In this document: positions 25,328-33,879 of the stretch, in pieces
Position numbering within the stretch: the stretch's first letter is position 1
Layout: every line of letters begins with the position of its first letter
Assembly: GCF_900141875.1 (NCBI RefSeq)
Contig: NZ_FQZE01000010.1
Span: 1 to 64,000, forward strand
Reading direction: 5' to 3'
Source of the DNA: Tangfeifania diversioriginum
GTDB taxonomy: Bacteria > Bacteroidota > Bacteroidia > Bacteroidales > Prolixibacteraceae
DNA: 64,000 nt
Translations under genes and position numbers: made by a program
Notes under the pieces: model-generated
What the model was told of the DNA's origin: nothing
The model's database searches: none
Seen by the model: only the letters and a program-made list of their open reading frames with translations

Positions 25328-27073
25328 TTATTCCTCATCAGGATAAACAAAACGTTCGCCGGTATCTTTTATCACATTTTCTTTCCATTCATCAGAATAA
25401 CCCGGGAATGACGGTGGTTGCGGGTATCCCCACTCGTTGCGCAAAAAGCGCCCGTTTTCTTCTTGTTTGCGGTTCCCATCCAAGTATTTTACCAGCAGAA
25501 AATCGCCCAGGTCTTTCCAGCGTTTTACGGTGTATTCGCCCATATTTACAGAATAATCGGTGAGGAATTCCCGGGCCAGCTGCTTGTCTGTTTCCCAGAG
25601 TTTAAGCGCAGCGGCATCAACTCCCGGGGTATATTCGGTAAATTTATTTTCCAGTTCGCTTTGCACTTCTCGGACATCGGGCATTACGCGGTTGTAAAAC
25701 AAGTAAGCATAATGTGCAACCCGGTTGAAAACCCAAAAAGCTGCATCGTCTTTGTAATCCAGAATATCTCCGTAACCTTCGGCCCAGTTTTCGGGCACGC
25801 GGTTAATTCCGCAGTAAAATGGCACATAAACGGTTGTTCCGGCATCATCAACACCAAACCAGTTAATGCCGCCAATGGGGTCGGGCAGCCAGCTGCGCAT
25901 TTGTGCAATGAAAGAAAATCCCGTTTGTTGGGTGACAGTAGTGCGTTCGTTAAAATATTCCTGACCGTTGTATTCCCAGGTGAGGCCACGCCAGCGGTAA
26001 GGGCGGCCAAATGGTCCGGCACCGGCATCTTTTGCCATGTCCAGTTCGGTTCCTTGTAGGTGATTGCGCTTGAAGCTCATCAAGTCCTGCGGGGTGAGTT
26101 TCCGGTTGGGTTTGATGAACAGCGGCATCCGTTCGGCTTCCAAATCTTCGCCTGTGGCGTAATCCCAGTATTCATCCATTTCATCAGAAACCTGGCTGAA
26201 CATACTCCACACCCGCAGTTCGCAAAAACGGGCTGCGCCAAAATCGAGCGGTGCATACACATCGCTGAAACTGAATTCAGCATCTTTGCCGTCGAAATAT
26301 TTCTGTGCGCGGGCAAATGAAATGACATCGTGCGCATAAACCACTTCAACTTCAGGATTGAAAATATCATCGAGGTTTTTACTGCTGATGCTGCGTTTGT
26401 TATCTTCTTTTGGGAAAGTCGTAATTCGGGCGTGGTTGGCGTGTGCTGACACATAACCATCGGGAATGCGAATGGCCACCCAAACTGCGCCCTTGTTTTG
26501 GTTGATTGGTTGTCCGGTTTCTTCGTCATGCTGTAAATCGGTGCCTTTGCCAATCAGTTCCATAATCCACACTTCGTTGGGGTCGCCAATGGAAAATGAT
26601 TCACCCGAGCTGGCATAACCGTGTTTCTCTATTAATTCAGCAATAACTTTAATGGCCTCGCGGGCTGTTTTTGCCCGCTGGGTTGCCATGAACATCAACG
26701 CGGCATAATCCATCAACCCGGTGCTGTCAACCAGTTCACTGCGTCCGCCAAATGTAGATTCACCAATGGCCAGCTGGTGTTCATTCATAAACCCAACAGT
26801 TTGATAGGTGTAGGGAACCTGTGGAATTTGTCCCAGTGGCTCGGCGGTGCTGCGGTCGTAAATAGTAACCATGCTGCCTTCGGGCCAGTGTTGGGCTTTG
26901 CTGAAATAAAGCTCACCGTAGCGAATATGCGAGTCGGCTGCATACGAAATCATGGTTGAGCCATCAACAGTTGCCCCCGCGGTTACAAGAAAATTGGTGC
27001 AGGCGTTTACCTGAGGATTTGTAATAATTGCAAGAATGCCCAGAATCAGGCTGATCCGAATGTGTCGTTTCAT
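25328..27073 (-). CDS. Secreted peptidase family C69 dipeptidase (PepD/U34 type)
   Basis: 581 aa. Signal peptide ends at Ala24 and the next residue is Cys25 in NACTNFLVTAGATVDGST, the N-terminal nucleophile of Ntn-hydrolase dipeptidases of the C69 family; cleavage therefore also exposes the catalytic residue. Further family words: SYAADSHIRYGELYF, NEHQLAIGESTFGGR and a Trp/Asp-rich C-terminal half. The enzyme should degrade dipeptides in the periplasm. Monocistronic, converging on the MATE gene. Confidence 0.9.
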   Translation of the reverse strand: MKRHIRISLILGILAIITNPQVNACTNFLVTAGATVDGSTMISYAADSHIRYGELYFSKAQHWPEGSMVTIYDRSTAEPLGQIPQVPYTYQTVGFMNEHQLAIGESTFGGRSELVDSTGLMDYAALMFMATQRAKTAREAIKVIAELIEKHGYASSGESFSIGDPNEVWIMELIGKGTDLQHDEETGQPINQNKGAVWVAIRIPDGYVSAHANHARITTFPKEDNKRSISSKNLDDIFNPEVEVVYAHDVISFARAQKYFDGKDAEFSFSDVYAPLDFGAARFCELRVWSMFSQVSDEMDEYWDYATGEDLEAERMPLFIKPNRKLTPQDLMSFKRNHLQGTELDMAKDAGAGPFGRPYRWRGLTWEYNGQEYFNERTTVTQQTGFSFIAQMRSWLPDPIGGINWFGVDDAGTTVYVPFYCGINRVPENWAEGYGDILDYKDDAAFWVFNRVAHYAYLFYNRVMPDVREVQSELENKFTEYTPGVDAAALKLWETDKQLAREFLTDYSVNMGEYTVKRWKDLGDFLLVKYLDGNRKQEENGRFLRNEWGYPQPPSFPGYSDEWKENVIKDTGERFVYPDEE

Positions 27074-27091
27074 AATAAATATTTTTTTTAC

Positions 27092-27122
27092 GTGATAGTA
27101 TGACTCAAAGTCATGCTATCAC
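27092..27122. promoter_or_regulatory. 13-bp inverted repeat in the dipeptidase upstream region
   Basis: GTGATAGTATGAC (27092-27104) and GTCATGCTATCAC (27110-27122) pair with one mismatch (G-U in RNA) around a 5-nt loop. It lies 19 nt before the dipeptidase start. No T-tract follows on either strand, so an operator or leader hairpin is more likely than a terminator. Confidence 0.45.
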
Positions 27123-27177
27123 TTTGTCTCAAACATGTTTTAATTATTCACTTCATGAATATCAATAAAGTCAATTC

Positions 27178-27203
27178 AAAAAAATGTCCCGTAAAAACGG
27201 GAC
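27178..27203 (-). terminator. Intrinsic terminator after the pirin gene
   Basis: On the minus strand GTCCCGT pairs with ACGGGAC (7 bp, 4-nt loop), followed by seven T. It lies 46 nt after the pirin stop. Confidence 0.8.
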
Positions 27204-27248
27204 GGTGTCAAAAATAATTAAAAAGGTGAAACGGACAAAGAAGTCGTT

Positions 27249-28268
27249 TTATTCCGGCTTTTCGGTTCTTCCATCGGCATATTTTGCAAACCGGCCTTTC
27301 CCCGGGGAGTGCACATTGTCGTGCCGTTCCCATGGCCAGCCGCCGAACTGTGTTTCGCGGTAATCGGAAAATGCCTGCCGTATTTCTTCCGCCGTGTTCA
27401 TCACAAACGGACCGTGTTGTACCACCGGTTCATTAATAGGTTTTCCCTGAAGTACAAGCAGGTAAGCATCTTCACTTCCATTTTCAATAATAACCGGCTG
27501 ATCCGCCAGCATTTCAAGCGAGTGATACGGCTCGATTTTCATTCCGGCAACATGAATTGAGTTTCCCTTGTAGAAATAAAGCGTTCGTTCTGTTTCCAGT
27601 GCGGCCGGTGGAGCAGTCCATTTGGCATTGGCTTCCATTTTTATTAGCCAGATTCCCACTTCGTTTCCGGGGGCGGCAGCCCATGAATCGGGTGCCGGAG
27701 GAGGCGCAGAAGTTTCGTTCAGTTTGCCGGCAATGAGGGTGACTTCGGTCTTTTTTTCGTTTTTATCTTTTTCAGTAACAACAGGGATGTCTTCTGCCCA
27801 GAGCATGGTATAAAATGGCTTGGCAAACTTTTTTTCTTTGGGAAGGTTCAGCCAAATCTGAAACAGTTCCAGCGGATTTTCTTCATCTTTTTTCAGCAGC
27901 GGAAACATTTCGGCATGTTGCAATCCGGAGCCGGCAGTCATCCACTGCACATCGCCGTTGCCGTACCTGCCTGCTGCCCCGTGCGAATCGGAATGATCCA
28001 CAAAGCCATTCAACACAACCGTCACGGTTTCGAAGCCACGGTGCGGGTGCGCCGGGAATCCGGGAATGGTTTCGCCGTGGTACATGCGCCAGCCGTCTTT
28101 GGTGGTGAAGTCCTGCCCCAGGTTGCGTCCTTCGAGCGATGCGGCAGGTCCAAGCTGGTTATTCCCTTTCGGATAATTATCGAGATGATGAACACAGAAC
28201 AGAAACGGATCGCTGGTTCCCCACATGAATCCCAGTGGTTTAATATTGCTGATAAGTTTGTTGTACAT
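27249..28268 (-). CDS. Pirin-family cupin protein
   Basis: 339 aa with two cupin barrels. The metal-binding set of the N-terminal pirin domain is visible in FPAHPHRGFETVTVVLNG, DHSDSHG and GLQHAEMF. Bacterial pirins bind iron; some oxidise quercetin, others modulate metabolic enzymes, and the role here cannot be chosen. Length is slightly above the usual ~290 aa because of a C-terminal extension. It lies 30 nt upstream-to-downstream of uvrA on the same strand but with an own terminator. Confidence 0.92.
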   Translation of the reverse strand: MYNKLISNIKPLGFMWGTSDPFLFCVHHLDNYPKGNNQLGPAASLEGRNLGQDFTTKDGWRMYHGETIPGFPAHPHRGFETVTVVLNGFVDHSDSHGAAGRYGNGDVQWMTAGSGLQHAEMFPLLKKDEENPLELFQIWLNLPKEKKFAKPFYTMLWAEDIPVVTEKDKNEKKTEVTLIAGKLNETSAPPPAPDSWAAAPGNEVGIWLIKMEANAKWTAPPAALETERTLYFYKGNSIHVAGMKIEPYHSLEMLADQPVIIENGSEDAYLLVLQGKPINEPVVQHGPFVMNTAEEIRQAFSDYRETQFGGWPWERHDNVHSPGKGRFAKYADGRTEKPE

Positions 28269-28298
28269 GATTTTGATTTTTTTTGGTTTTTCGGAATG

Positions 28299-31106
28299 TT
28301 AAGATAACAATTTTTCTTTTAAAGCGCTGGCTGTGTAGGATTTTTCCTGGTTTATCAGATCTTCCGGAGTGCCTGCAAATACAAGCTCACCACCCTTGTC
28401 ACCACCTTCGGGCCCGAGGTCGATAACCCAATCGGCTGATTTTATAATTTCCAGGTTGTGTTCAATAATAATAATGGAATGCCCCCTTGAAATTAAAGCA
28501 CTGAATGAATCGAGCAGTTTTCGGATGTCATGAAAATGCAGTCCGGTTGTGGGTTCATCAAAAATGAAAAGGGTAGGGGAATCTTTTTCGTGCGCCAAAA
28601 AGGAGGCCAGTTTTACACGCTGGCTTTCACCTCCGGAAAGCGTGCTCGACGATTGTCCGAGTTTTATGTAGCCCAACCCGACATCCTGCAGCGGTTTCAG
28701 GCGTTTGGTAATTTTCTTTTCGGTGGATGATTTCCCTTTTTCAAACAGCTCCACTGCCTGGTTTACTGTAAGATTCAGAATATCGTCGATGTTATTTCCT
28801 TTATACTGAACATCCAGAATTTCCTCTTTAAAACGTTTGCCGCCACAACTTTCGCAAACTAAATACACATCGGCCAGAAACTGCATCTCCACTTTAATGG
28901 TTCCCTCGCCCTGGCACTCATCGCATCGTCCGCCATCCACGTTAAATGAAAAGTGCGACGGTTTCAGTCCCTGAATCTTGGCAGCCTGCTGGCTGGAAAA
29001 AAGTTTCCGGATTTCGTCGTACGCTTTCAGGTAAGTTACCGGGTTGGAACGCGATGATTTTCCTATCGGATTTTGATCGATAAATTCAATGGACGAAAGC
29101 ATCTTGAAATCGCCTTTAACGGCATCGTGTTGGCCGGTTCGTTCGCCGTAACCGCCAAGGATTTTGGTGAGCCCCGGGAAAAGTATTTTTGAGACCAGCG
29201 ACGATTTACCAGAACCACTCACGCCGGTAACCACGGTGAGCGTATTCAACGGGAACCTGATATTCACGTTTTTCAGGTTGTTTTCCCTGGCACCGAGAAT
29301 TTCGATGAAATTACTCCACTTGCGCCGCTGTTTTGGGATTTCAATTTTTTCAACTCCGGTCAGGTATTTGGTGGTCAGGCTTTCCGGTTTTTTCTTCAGT
29401 TCTTTATGCGTTCCCTGAAAAACCACTTCACCGCCATGCTGGCCAGCATAAGGTCCGATGTCAATTATCTGGTCAGCAGCACGGATAATCTCTTCATCGT
29501 GTTCTACCACAAAAACAGTGTTACCGATTTTTTGCAGCCTCTTTAAAACCTTAATAAGCCGTTGCGTATCGCGTGAGTGCAACCCGATACTGGGTTCATC
29601 CAGAATGTAGAGCGATCCCACCAGGCTGCTGCCCAGTGAAGTGGCCAGGTTAATGCGTTGCGATTCACCGCCTGAAAGTGACGACGACAAACGGTTTAAG
29701 GTGAGGTAGCCCAGCCCCACATCGCACAGAAACGTCAGCCGGCTGTTGATTTCAATGAGGATGCGTTTGGCTATGGCCTGATCGTGATCATCCAGTTGAA
29801 GTTCATTGAAAAAGGTGCGTAATTCCGACACCGGCATGAGTACAAGTTCCTGTATTGATTTTTCGGCCACTTTCACATAACCGGCTTCTTTTTTCAGGCG
29901 GGAGCCGTTGCACTCGGGGCAGGTGGTTTTACCGCGGTAGCGCGATAACATTACCCGGTATTGAATTTTGTAGGTTTTTTCTTCCAGGTATTTGAAAAAC
30001 TGATTTAATCCTTTAAAATAGCGATTTCCGGTCCAGAGTAATTTTCGCTGCTCGTCTGTGAGTTCATAATAGGGTTTGTGGATGGGGAAGTTGAATTTTT
30101 CGGCAGAATAAACCAGTTGTTTTTTCCATTCGCCCATTTTTTCGCCGCGCCAGCAGGCAATAGCGTCCTGGTAAATGGAAAGCGACTTGTTGGGAATAAC
30201 CAGGTCTTCATCGATCCCGATAACTTTTCCGTAGCCTTCGCAGGTAGGGCACGCTCCAACCGGGTTGTTGAAGCTGAATAGATGAACAGATGGTTCTTCA
30301 AATTCCATCCCGTCGGCTTCAAAAAGATTGGAAAAACGGCGCGAATCACTTACTTTTTTATTTTCAAACACTTTTACAATGCATTCACCCAGACCTTCAT
30401 AAAAAGCAGTTTGAACCGAATCGGCCACCCGGCTTTTCGTATCTTCATCATCAGCCACTGCCACGCGGTCGATTACCACATTGCAGTTTCCTTTACAAAA
30501 ATTTTCCTCACCAGCCTCCACCAGCTCATCAATCCGCTTGATTTCATCATTTACCTCGAGGCGCGAAAACCCCTGTTGCATAAGCAACTCCGCTTCTTTT
30601 AAAAGGGGGCGCCCCTTTTGGGTTTTCAGCGGCGAAAGAATCATAAACCGCGTTCCTTCAGGATGAGAAAAAATATAATCCACCACATCGGTCACACGGT
30701 GTCTTTTTACCTCTTTTCCTGAAACCGGAGAAATGGTTCTGCCCACCCGCGCATACAATAATTTGAGATAGTCGTAAATTTCAGTTGATGTCCCAACAGT
30801 TGAGCGCGGGTTGCGTGTATTTACCTTTTGCTCAATGGCAATGGCCGGAGGAATCCCTTTAATGAAATCTACTTCCGGTTTGTTGATGCGCCCTAAAAAT
30901 TGACGTGCGTAGGATGAAAGGCTTTCCACATAACGGCGCTGACCCTCTGCAAACAGGGTGTCGAAAGCCAGGGATGATTTGCCGGAACCGGATACCCCGG
31001 TGACAACAATAAACTTATTCAGTGGAATCGTTAAGCTGATATTCTTTAAATTATGGACCCTTGCTTTTTGTATTTCAATGGACTGTGTCCCTCTGTTTTT
31101 TAACAT
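28299..31106 (-). CDS. uvrA: Excinuclease ABC subunit A
   Basis: 935 aa, two ABC ATPase modules. Walker A motifs GVSGSGKSSLAFDTLFAEG (~35) and GVSGSGKSSLVSKILFP (~630); ABC signatures SSLSGGESQRINLAT and STLSGGESQRVKLAS; UvrB-binding domain at ~120-240. The C-terminal zinc module is complete (CDECQGEGT ... CESCGGKRF). In the first zinc module only the CPTC pair is present, the earlier CxxC pair being replaced by a FEADGMEFEEP segment. UvrA locates bulky DNA lesions with UvrB in nucleotide excision repair. Length is canonical. Confidence 0.96.
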   Translation of the reverse strand: MLKNRGTQSIEIQKARVHNLKNISLTIPLNKFIVVTGVSGSGKSSLAFDTLFAEGQRRYVESLSSYARQFLGRINKPEVDFIKGIPPAIAIEQKVNTRNPRSTVGTSTEIYDYLKLLYARVGRTISPVSGKEVKRHRVTDVVDYIFSHPEGTRFMILSPLKTQKGRPLLKEAELLMQQGFSRLEVNDEIKRIDELVEAGEENFCKGNCNVVIDRVAVADDEDTKSRVADSVQTAFYEGLGECIVKVFENKKVSDSRRFSNLFEADGMEFEEPSVHLFSFNNPVGACPTCEGYGKVIGIDEDLVIPNKSLSIYQDAIACWRGEKMGEWKKQLVYSAEKFNFPIHKPYYELTDEQRKLLWTGNRYFKGLNQFFKYLEEKTYKIQYRVMLSRYRGKTTCPECNGSRLKKEAGYVKVAEKSIQELVLMPVSELRTFFNELQLDDHDQAIAKRILIEINSRLTFLCDVGLGYLTLNRLSSSLSGGESQRINLATSLGSSLVGSLYILDEPSIGLHSRDTQRLIKVLKRLQKIGNTVFVVEHDEEIIRAADQIIDIGPYAGQHGGEVVFQGTHKELKKKPESLTTKYLTGVEKIEIPKQRRKWSNFIEILGARENNLKNVNIRFPLNTLTVVTGVSGSGKSSLVSKILFPGLTKILGGYGERTGQHDAVKGDFKMLSSIEFIDQNPIGKSSRSNPVTYLKAYDEIRKLFSSQQAAKIQGLKPSHFSFNVDGGRCDECQGEGTIKVEMQFLADVYLVCESCGGKRFKEEILDVQYKGNNIDDILNLTVNQAVELFEKGKSSTEKKITKRLKPLQDVGLGYIKLGQSSSTLSGGESQRVKLASFLAHEKDSPTLFIFDEPTTGLHFHDIRKLLDSFSALISRGHSIIIIEHNLEIIKSADWVIDLGPEGGDKGGELVFAGTPEDLINQEKSYTASALKEKLLS

Positions 31107-31266
31107 ATTGGAATTGAAAATTCAATAAAATTGGTTGAAAAACTTGTATTTCTCCGCAAAATGTTTCATTTTTACCCGTGCAAAATTACAAAATAGTTTT
31201 ACTCTAACTTAAAAGAATACGCCTATCGATAAACTTTACTTTTTTATTTAAAATAAATAAGAGGTA

Positions 31267-31860
31267 ATGTTCAGAATAAATACACTGAACGACAATGAGC
31301 TCGTTCAACGGTTTATCGAAGGTGATCAAAATTCACTCGAAATTTTAATTCACCGCCATAAAAGCAGGGTTTATTCGTATATCCTGCTGATTGTGAAAAA
31401 TCAGGAACTGGCAGAAGATGTCTTCCAGGAAACCTTTATAAAAGTAATTCGTTCGCTGAAACGTGGAAAATACGTAGAGAACGGAAAATTTGTTTCCTGG
31501 GTGCTTCGAATTGCCCACAACCTGATAATCGATCATTTCCGAAAAGAAAAACTTCAGGGAACAGTTTCCAACGACAGTATGGAAGCCGATATTTTCAATT
31601 CGCAGAAATTTTCGGAAGACACCATCGAAGATCAGATTGTAACCAGCCAGATACTGAGCGAGGTTAAATATCTGATAAAAGAACTTCCGGAAGATCAGCA
31701 GCAGGTTATTTATATGCGGCATTATCAGGGACTCAGTTTTAAGGAAATTGCTGACCAGACGGGAGTGAGTATTAATACCGCATTGGGACGAATGCGCTAT
31801 GCGCTGATTAATCTGCGGAAATTGATACGTGAAAAAAATCTGAGTCTCACAAGGTTTTAA
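31267..31860 (+). CDS. ECF-type RNA polymerase sigma factor
   Basis: 197 aa. Region 2 includes LAEDVFQETFIKVIRSL (~45-60) and the promoter-melting part WVLRIAHNLIIDHFRKEK; region 4 is a helix-turn-helix with LPEDQQQVIYMRHYQGLSFKEIADQTGVS at ~140-168 and the recognition helix NTALGRMRYAL. No FecR-type or zinc anti-sigma gene follows; instead a 72-codon gene and a strong terminator come next, so regulation must be by another route. Similar sigma factors are widespread in Bacteroidota. Confidence 0.93.
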   Translation: MFRINTLNDNELVQRFIEGDQNSLEILIHRHKSRVYSYILLIVKNQELAEDVFQETFIKVIRSLKRGKYVENGKFVSWVLRIAHNLIIDHFRKEKLQGTVSNDSMEADIFNSQKFSEDTIEDQIVTSQILSEVKYLIKELPEDQQQVIYMRHYQGLSFKEIADQTGVSINTALGRMRYALINLRKLIREKNLSLTRF

Positions 31861-31918
31861 CTTTTGTTAACACAATATTGGCTGCTGCAGGGCGTTCTAA
31901 GACAAATAATTATTTAGA

Positions 31919-32137
31919 ATGCCTATGAAAAATAGTTCTACTTTTTTTTATGTTGTTAAAAGTTTTTTCACTGATTCTGACAACACAGAATTTTACGATG
32001 AAATGAATTTAACAGAAATGGAAAATACAGGGTTTGAACCCTCGGAAAATTCCATTAAAACGATTTTGGATTTTGCCCACGCCTACGATGTGGTGGAAAC
32101 AGAAACCACCGGGCAAATAGAGATGAATTACAATTAA
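31919..32137 (+). CDS. Small acidic protein downstream of the sigma factor
   Basis: 72 aa, acidic, no membrane segment or signal (FFTDSDNTEFYDEMNLTEME, then IKTILDFAHAYDVVETETTG). The 58-nt gap and shared terminator suggest co-transcription with the sigma gene. The C-terminal segment IKTILDFAHAYDVVE looks like an amphipathic helix, which could bind a partner. No family recognised; a sigma-regulating role is only a guess from position. Confidence 0.7.
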   Translation: MPMKNSSTFFYVVKSFFTDSDNTEFYDEMNLTEMENTGFEPSENSIKTILDFAHAYDVVETETTGQIEMNYN

Positions 32138-32172
32138 AAAAAAAAGGCGCTGATTTCAGCGCCTTTTTTTTT
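32138..32172 (+). terminator. Strong intrinsic terminator after the sigma-factor unit
   Basis: GGCGCTG / CAGCGCC stem (32146-32152, 32157-32163) flanked by an A-run and followed by nine T. The A-run and T-run extend the stem. Confidence 0.92.
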
Positions 32173-32312
32173 GCACCTTTCTGTCACCATAATACAATTC
32201 AATTTTTTAGTTTGATTTTTTCTGAAAAAACAATCCGGGTATTGCATTTTATAAATTTTTAATGTAATATTGTGATATCAATTTAATATCAAAATAATTA
32301 AATTATAATGTC

Positions 32313-33161
32313 ATGGAAAAAGATTATAAAGGGTTGTCAGGTTACCTGTTCGTTTTTATTGAACTGCTGCTTCTATCATTCATTGTATTTGGTTTTATGA
32401 GAGGAATGGTGCTTCCATCAGTAATTTTGACTGTTCTGTTCTTTTTTATTGCACCGGGCTTTACGGTGGTCGATCCCAACCAGAGTTGCGTGATGGTTTT
32501 GTTTGGGGCTTACAAAGGAACTATTAAAGCCAATGGTTTTTACTGGGTGAATCCCTTTTTCGTGCGGAAAAAAATATCGTTGCGTGCCCGCAATTTCGAC
32601 AGCGACCCCATAAAAGTGAACGACAAACTGGGGAACCCCATTATGATTGGCGTGGTGCTGGTTTGGAAAGTGGAAAACACTTACAAAGCTGCTTTCGGTG
32701 TGGATGAATACGAGCATTTTGTAGTGGTGCAGAGTGAAGCCGCATTGCGTAAACTGGCCGGCATGTATCCGTACGACAATTTTGAAGATGAAGAAGCTGA
32801 GCTTACGTTGCGCGAGAGCACTGAAGAAGTGAACGAAAGGCTTGAGGCTGAAATCAGGGAGCGACTTGAAATAGCAGGTATTTATGTCATCGAGGCCCGC
32901 ATCAACTACATCGCTTATGCGCAGGAAATTGCCCAGGCAATGCTGAAACGCCAGCAGGCTACGGCCATTGTTGCTGCCCGCTTTAAAATTGTAGAAGGCG
33001 CGGTAAGCATGGTTGAAATGGCGTTGGATGAGTTGAGCAAGAAAGAAATTGTTGACTTTGATGAGGAGAAAAAAGCTACAATGGTCAGTAATTTGATGGT
33101 TGTTCTTTGTGGCGATAAGGATGTTTCGCCGATTGTAAATGCAGGATCACTTTATCAGTAG
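32313..33161 (+). CDS. SPFH/Band 7 domain membrane protein
   Basis: 282 aa. Two hydrophobic helices at ~10-52, then an SPFH domain (VDPNQSCVMVLFGAYKGTIKANGFYWVNPF ~57-85 region), a coiled-coil stretch (RESTEEVNERLEAEIRERLE) and a C-terminal helix. Such proteins form membrane-bound oligomeric rings or microdomain scaffolds. It is followed by a ribbon-helix-helix gene (56 nt) and a zinc-ribbon gene, an arrangement I recall from other Bacteroidota, so the three may act together; the function is unknown. Confidence 0.9.
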   Translation: MEKDYKGLSGYLFVFIELLLLSFIVFGFMRGMVLPSVILTVLFFFIAPGFTVVDPNQSCVMVLFGAYKGTIKANGFYWVNPFFVRKKISLRARNFDSDPIKVNDKLGNPIMIGVVLVWKVENTYKAAFGVDEYEHFVVVQSEAALRKLAGMYPYDNFEDEEAELTLRESTEEVNERLEAEIRERLEIAGIYVIEARINYIAYAQEIAQAMLKRQQATAIVAARFKIVEGAVSMVEMALDELSKKEIVDFDEEKKATMVSNLMVVLCGDKDVSPIVNAGSLYQ

Positions 33162-33217
33162 TAGCCTAAATATCAAGCCATTTTAAAAGAACCGGGACGA
33201 ATAAAAAGGAGGATTTA

Positions 33218-33394
33218 ATGGCAAAGAAAAAAACATTTGTATTACGAGTTGATCCTGAGATGATGAAAGCTGTGGAAAAATGGGCAGCCGATGATTTCAG
33301 GAGCATAAACGGGCAGTTGGAGTGGATTATTCACAATGCATTGAAAGATGCAAAGCGCCTGAACAAAAAATCAAAAAAAGAACCGGACCAGTAA
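33218..33394 (+). CDS. Arc/MetJ-like ribbon-helix-helix DNA-binding protein
   Basis: 58 aa: KKTFVLRVDPEMMKAVEKWA gives the N-terminal beta strand and first helix, and RSINGQLEWIIHNALKD the second helix, as in Arc repressors. A real Shine-Dalgarno AAGGAGG lies 7 nt before the ATG, unusual in this window. It sits between the SPFH and zinc-ribbon genes. It is too short for default gene finders and is easily missed. Targets are unknown; autoregulation is plausible. Confidence 0.85.
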   Translation: MAKKKTFVLRVDPEMMKAVEKWAADDFRSINGQLEWIIHNALKDAKRLNKKSKKEPDQ

Positions 33395-33447
33395 TTGTCA
33401 ACTCATTTGACGTACGAATTAACCAAAATCAATTAACTATTTCAGCC

Positions 33448-33660
33448 ATGAATACATTGAAGTACACTTGCCCCAAATGCGGCAATAAGAAAGCAGATGT
33501 CGATAAAATCCGGACAACCGGAGCCGGGTTTACACGTTATTTCAACATTCAAAACCGGAGGTTTACCACTGTGTCGTGCACCCAATGCGGGTACACTGAA
33601 TTTTACAGGGAGGACAGGGCCGGCGGGGCCAGTAATGTGCTCGATTTTTTGACCAATTAA
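33448..33660 (+). CDS. Zinc-ribbon nucleic-acid-binding protein
   Basis: 70 aa. Two Cys pairs, CPKCGNKK near residue 8 and CTQCGYTEFY near 47, form a treble zinc ribbon around TGAGFTRYFNIQNRRFTTVS; the family is annotated as predicted nucleic-acid-binding Zn proteins. Start chosen at ATG 33448, since the extension upstream overlaps the RHH gene in another frame. Third gene of the SPFH / RHH / zinc-ribbon set. Confidence 0.85.
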   Translation: MNTLKYTCPKCGNKKADVDKIRTTGAGFTRYFNIQNRRFTTVSCTQCGYTEFYREDRAGGASNVLDFLTN

Positions 33661-33800
33661 TTTTTTTCTATTTGTTTAAGAAATATAATTAGCAAAGTGA
33701 AGGAGGCTGCCTGAAAACGGTCTCCTGATTTTTCGTGTTCATAATATTTCTGAAACTTTTTTATCCGTTCGCCCCGAAGAGTTCGTTTTTTTCTATTCAT
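33657..33800 (-). CDS. Possible small basic protein (uncertain)
   Basis: 47 codons from ATG 33800 (an earlier ATG at 33863 exists). Basic start MNRKKRTLRGERIKKFQKYYEHE, then a short hydrophobic patch. It overlaps the zinc-ribbon stop by 4 nt on the opposite strand and lies in front of cstA. Composition is protein-like but there is no other support. Confidence 0.25.
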   Translation of the reverse strand: MNRKKRTLRGERIKKFQKYYEHEKSGDRFQAASFTLLIIFLKQIEKN

Positions 33801-33879
33801 TTTCAAAAAATATTTTGAAATTTGTATAACAAGCAGATAGCTAAAAAGTAATTCTTGTTGCATTCAAATCGAACCTGAA

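Noticed and set aside
27092-27122. Hairpin before the dipeptidase as a terminator
   Set aside because: No T-run follows on either strand, and the true terminator of the pirin gene lies at 27178-27203.
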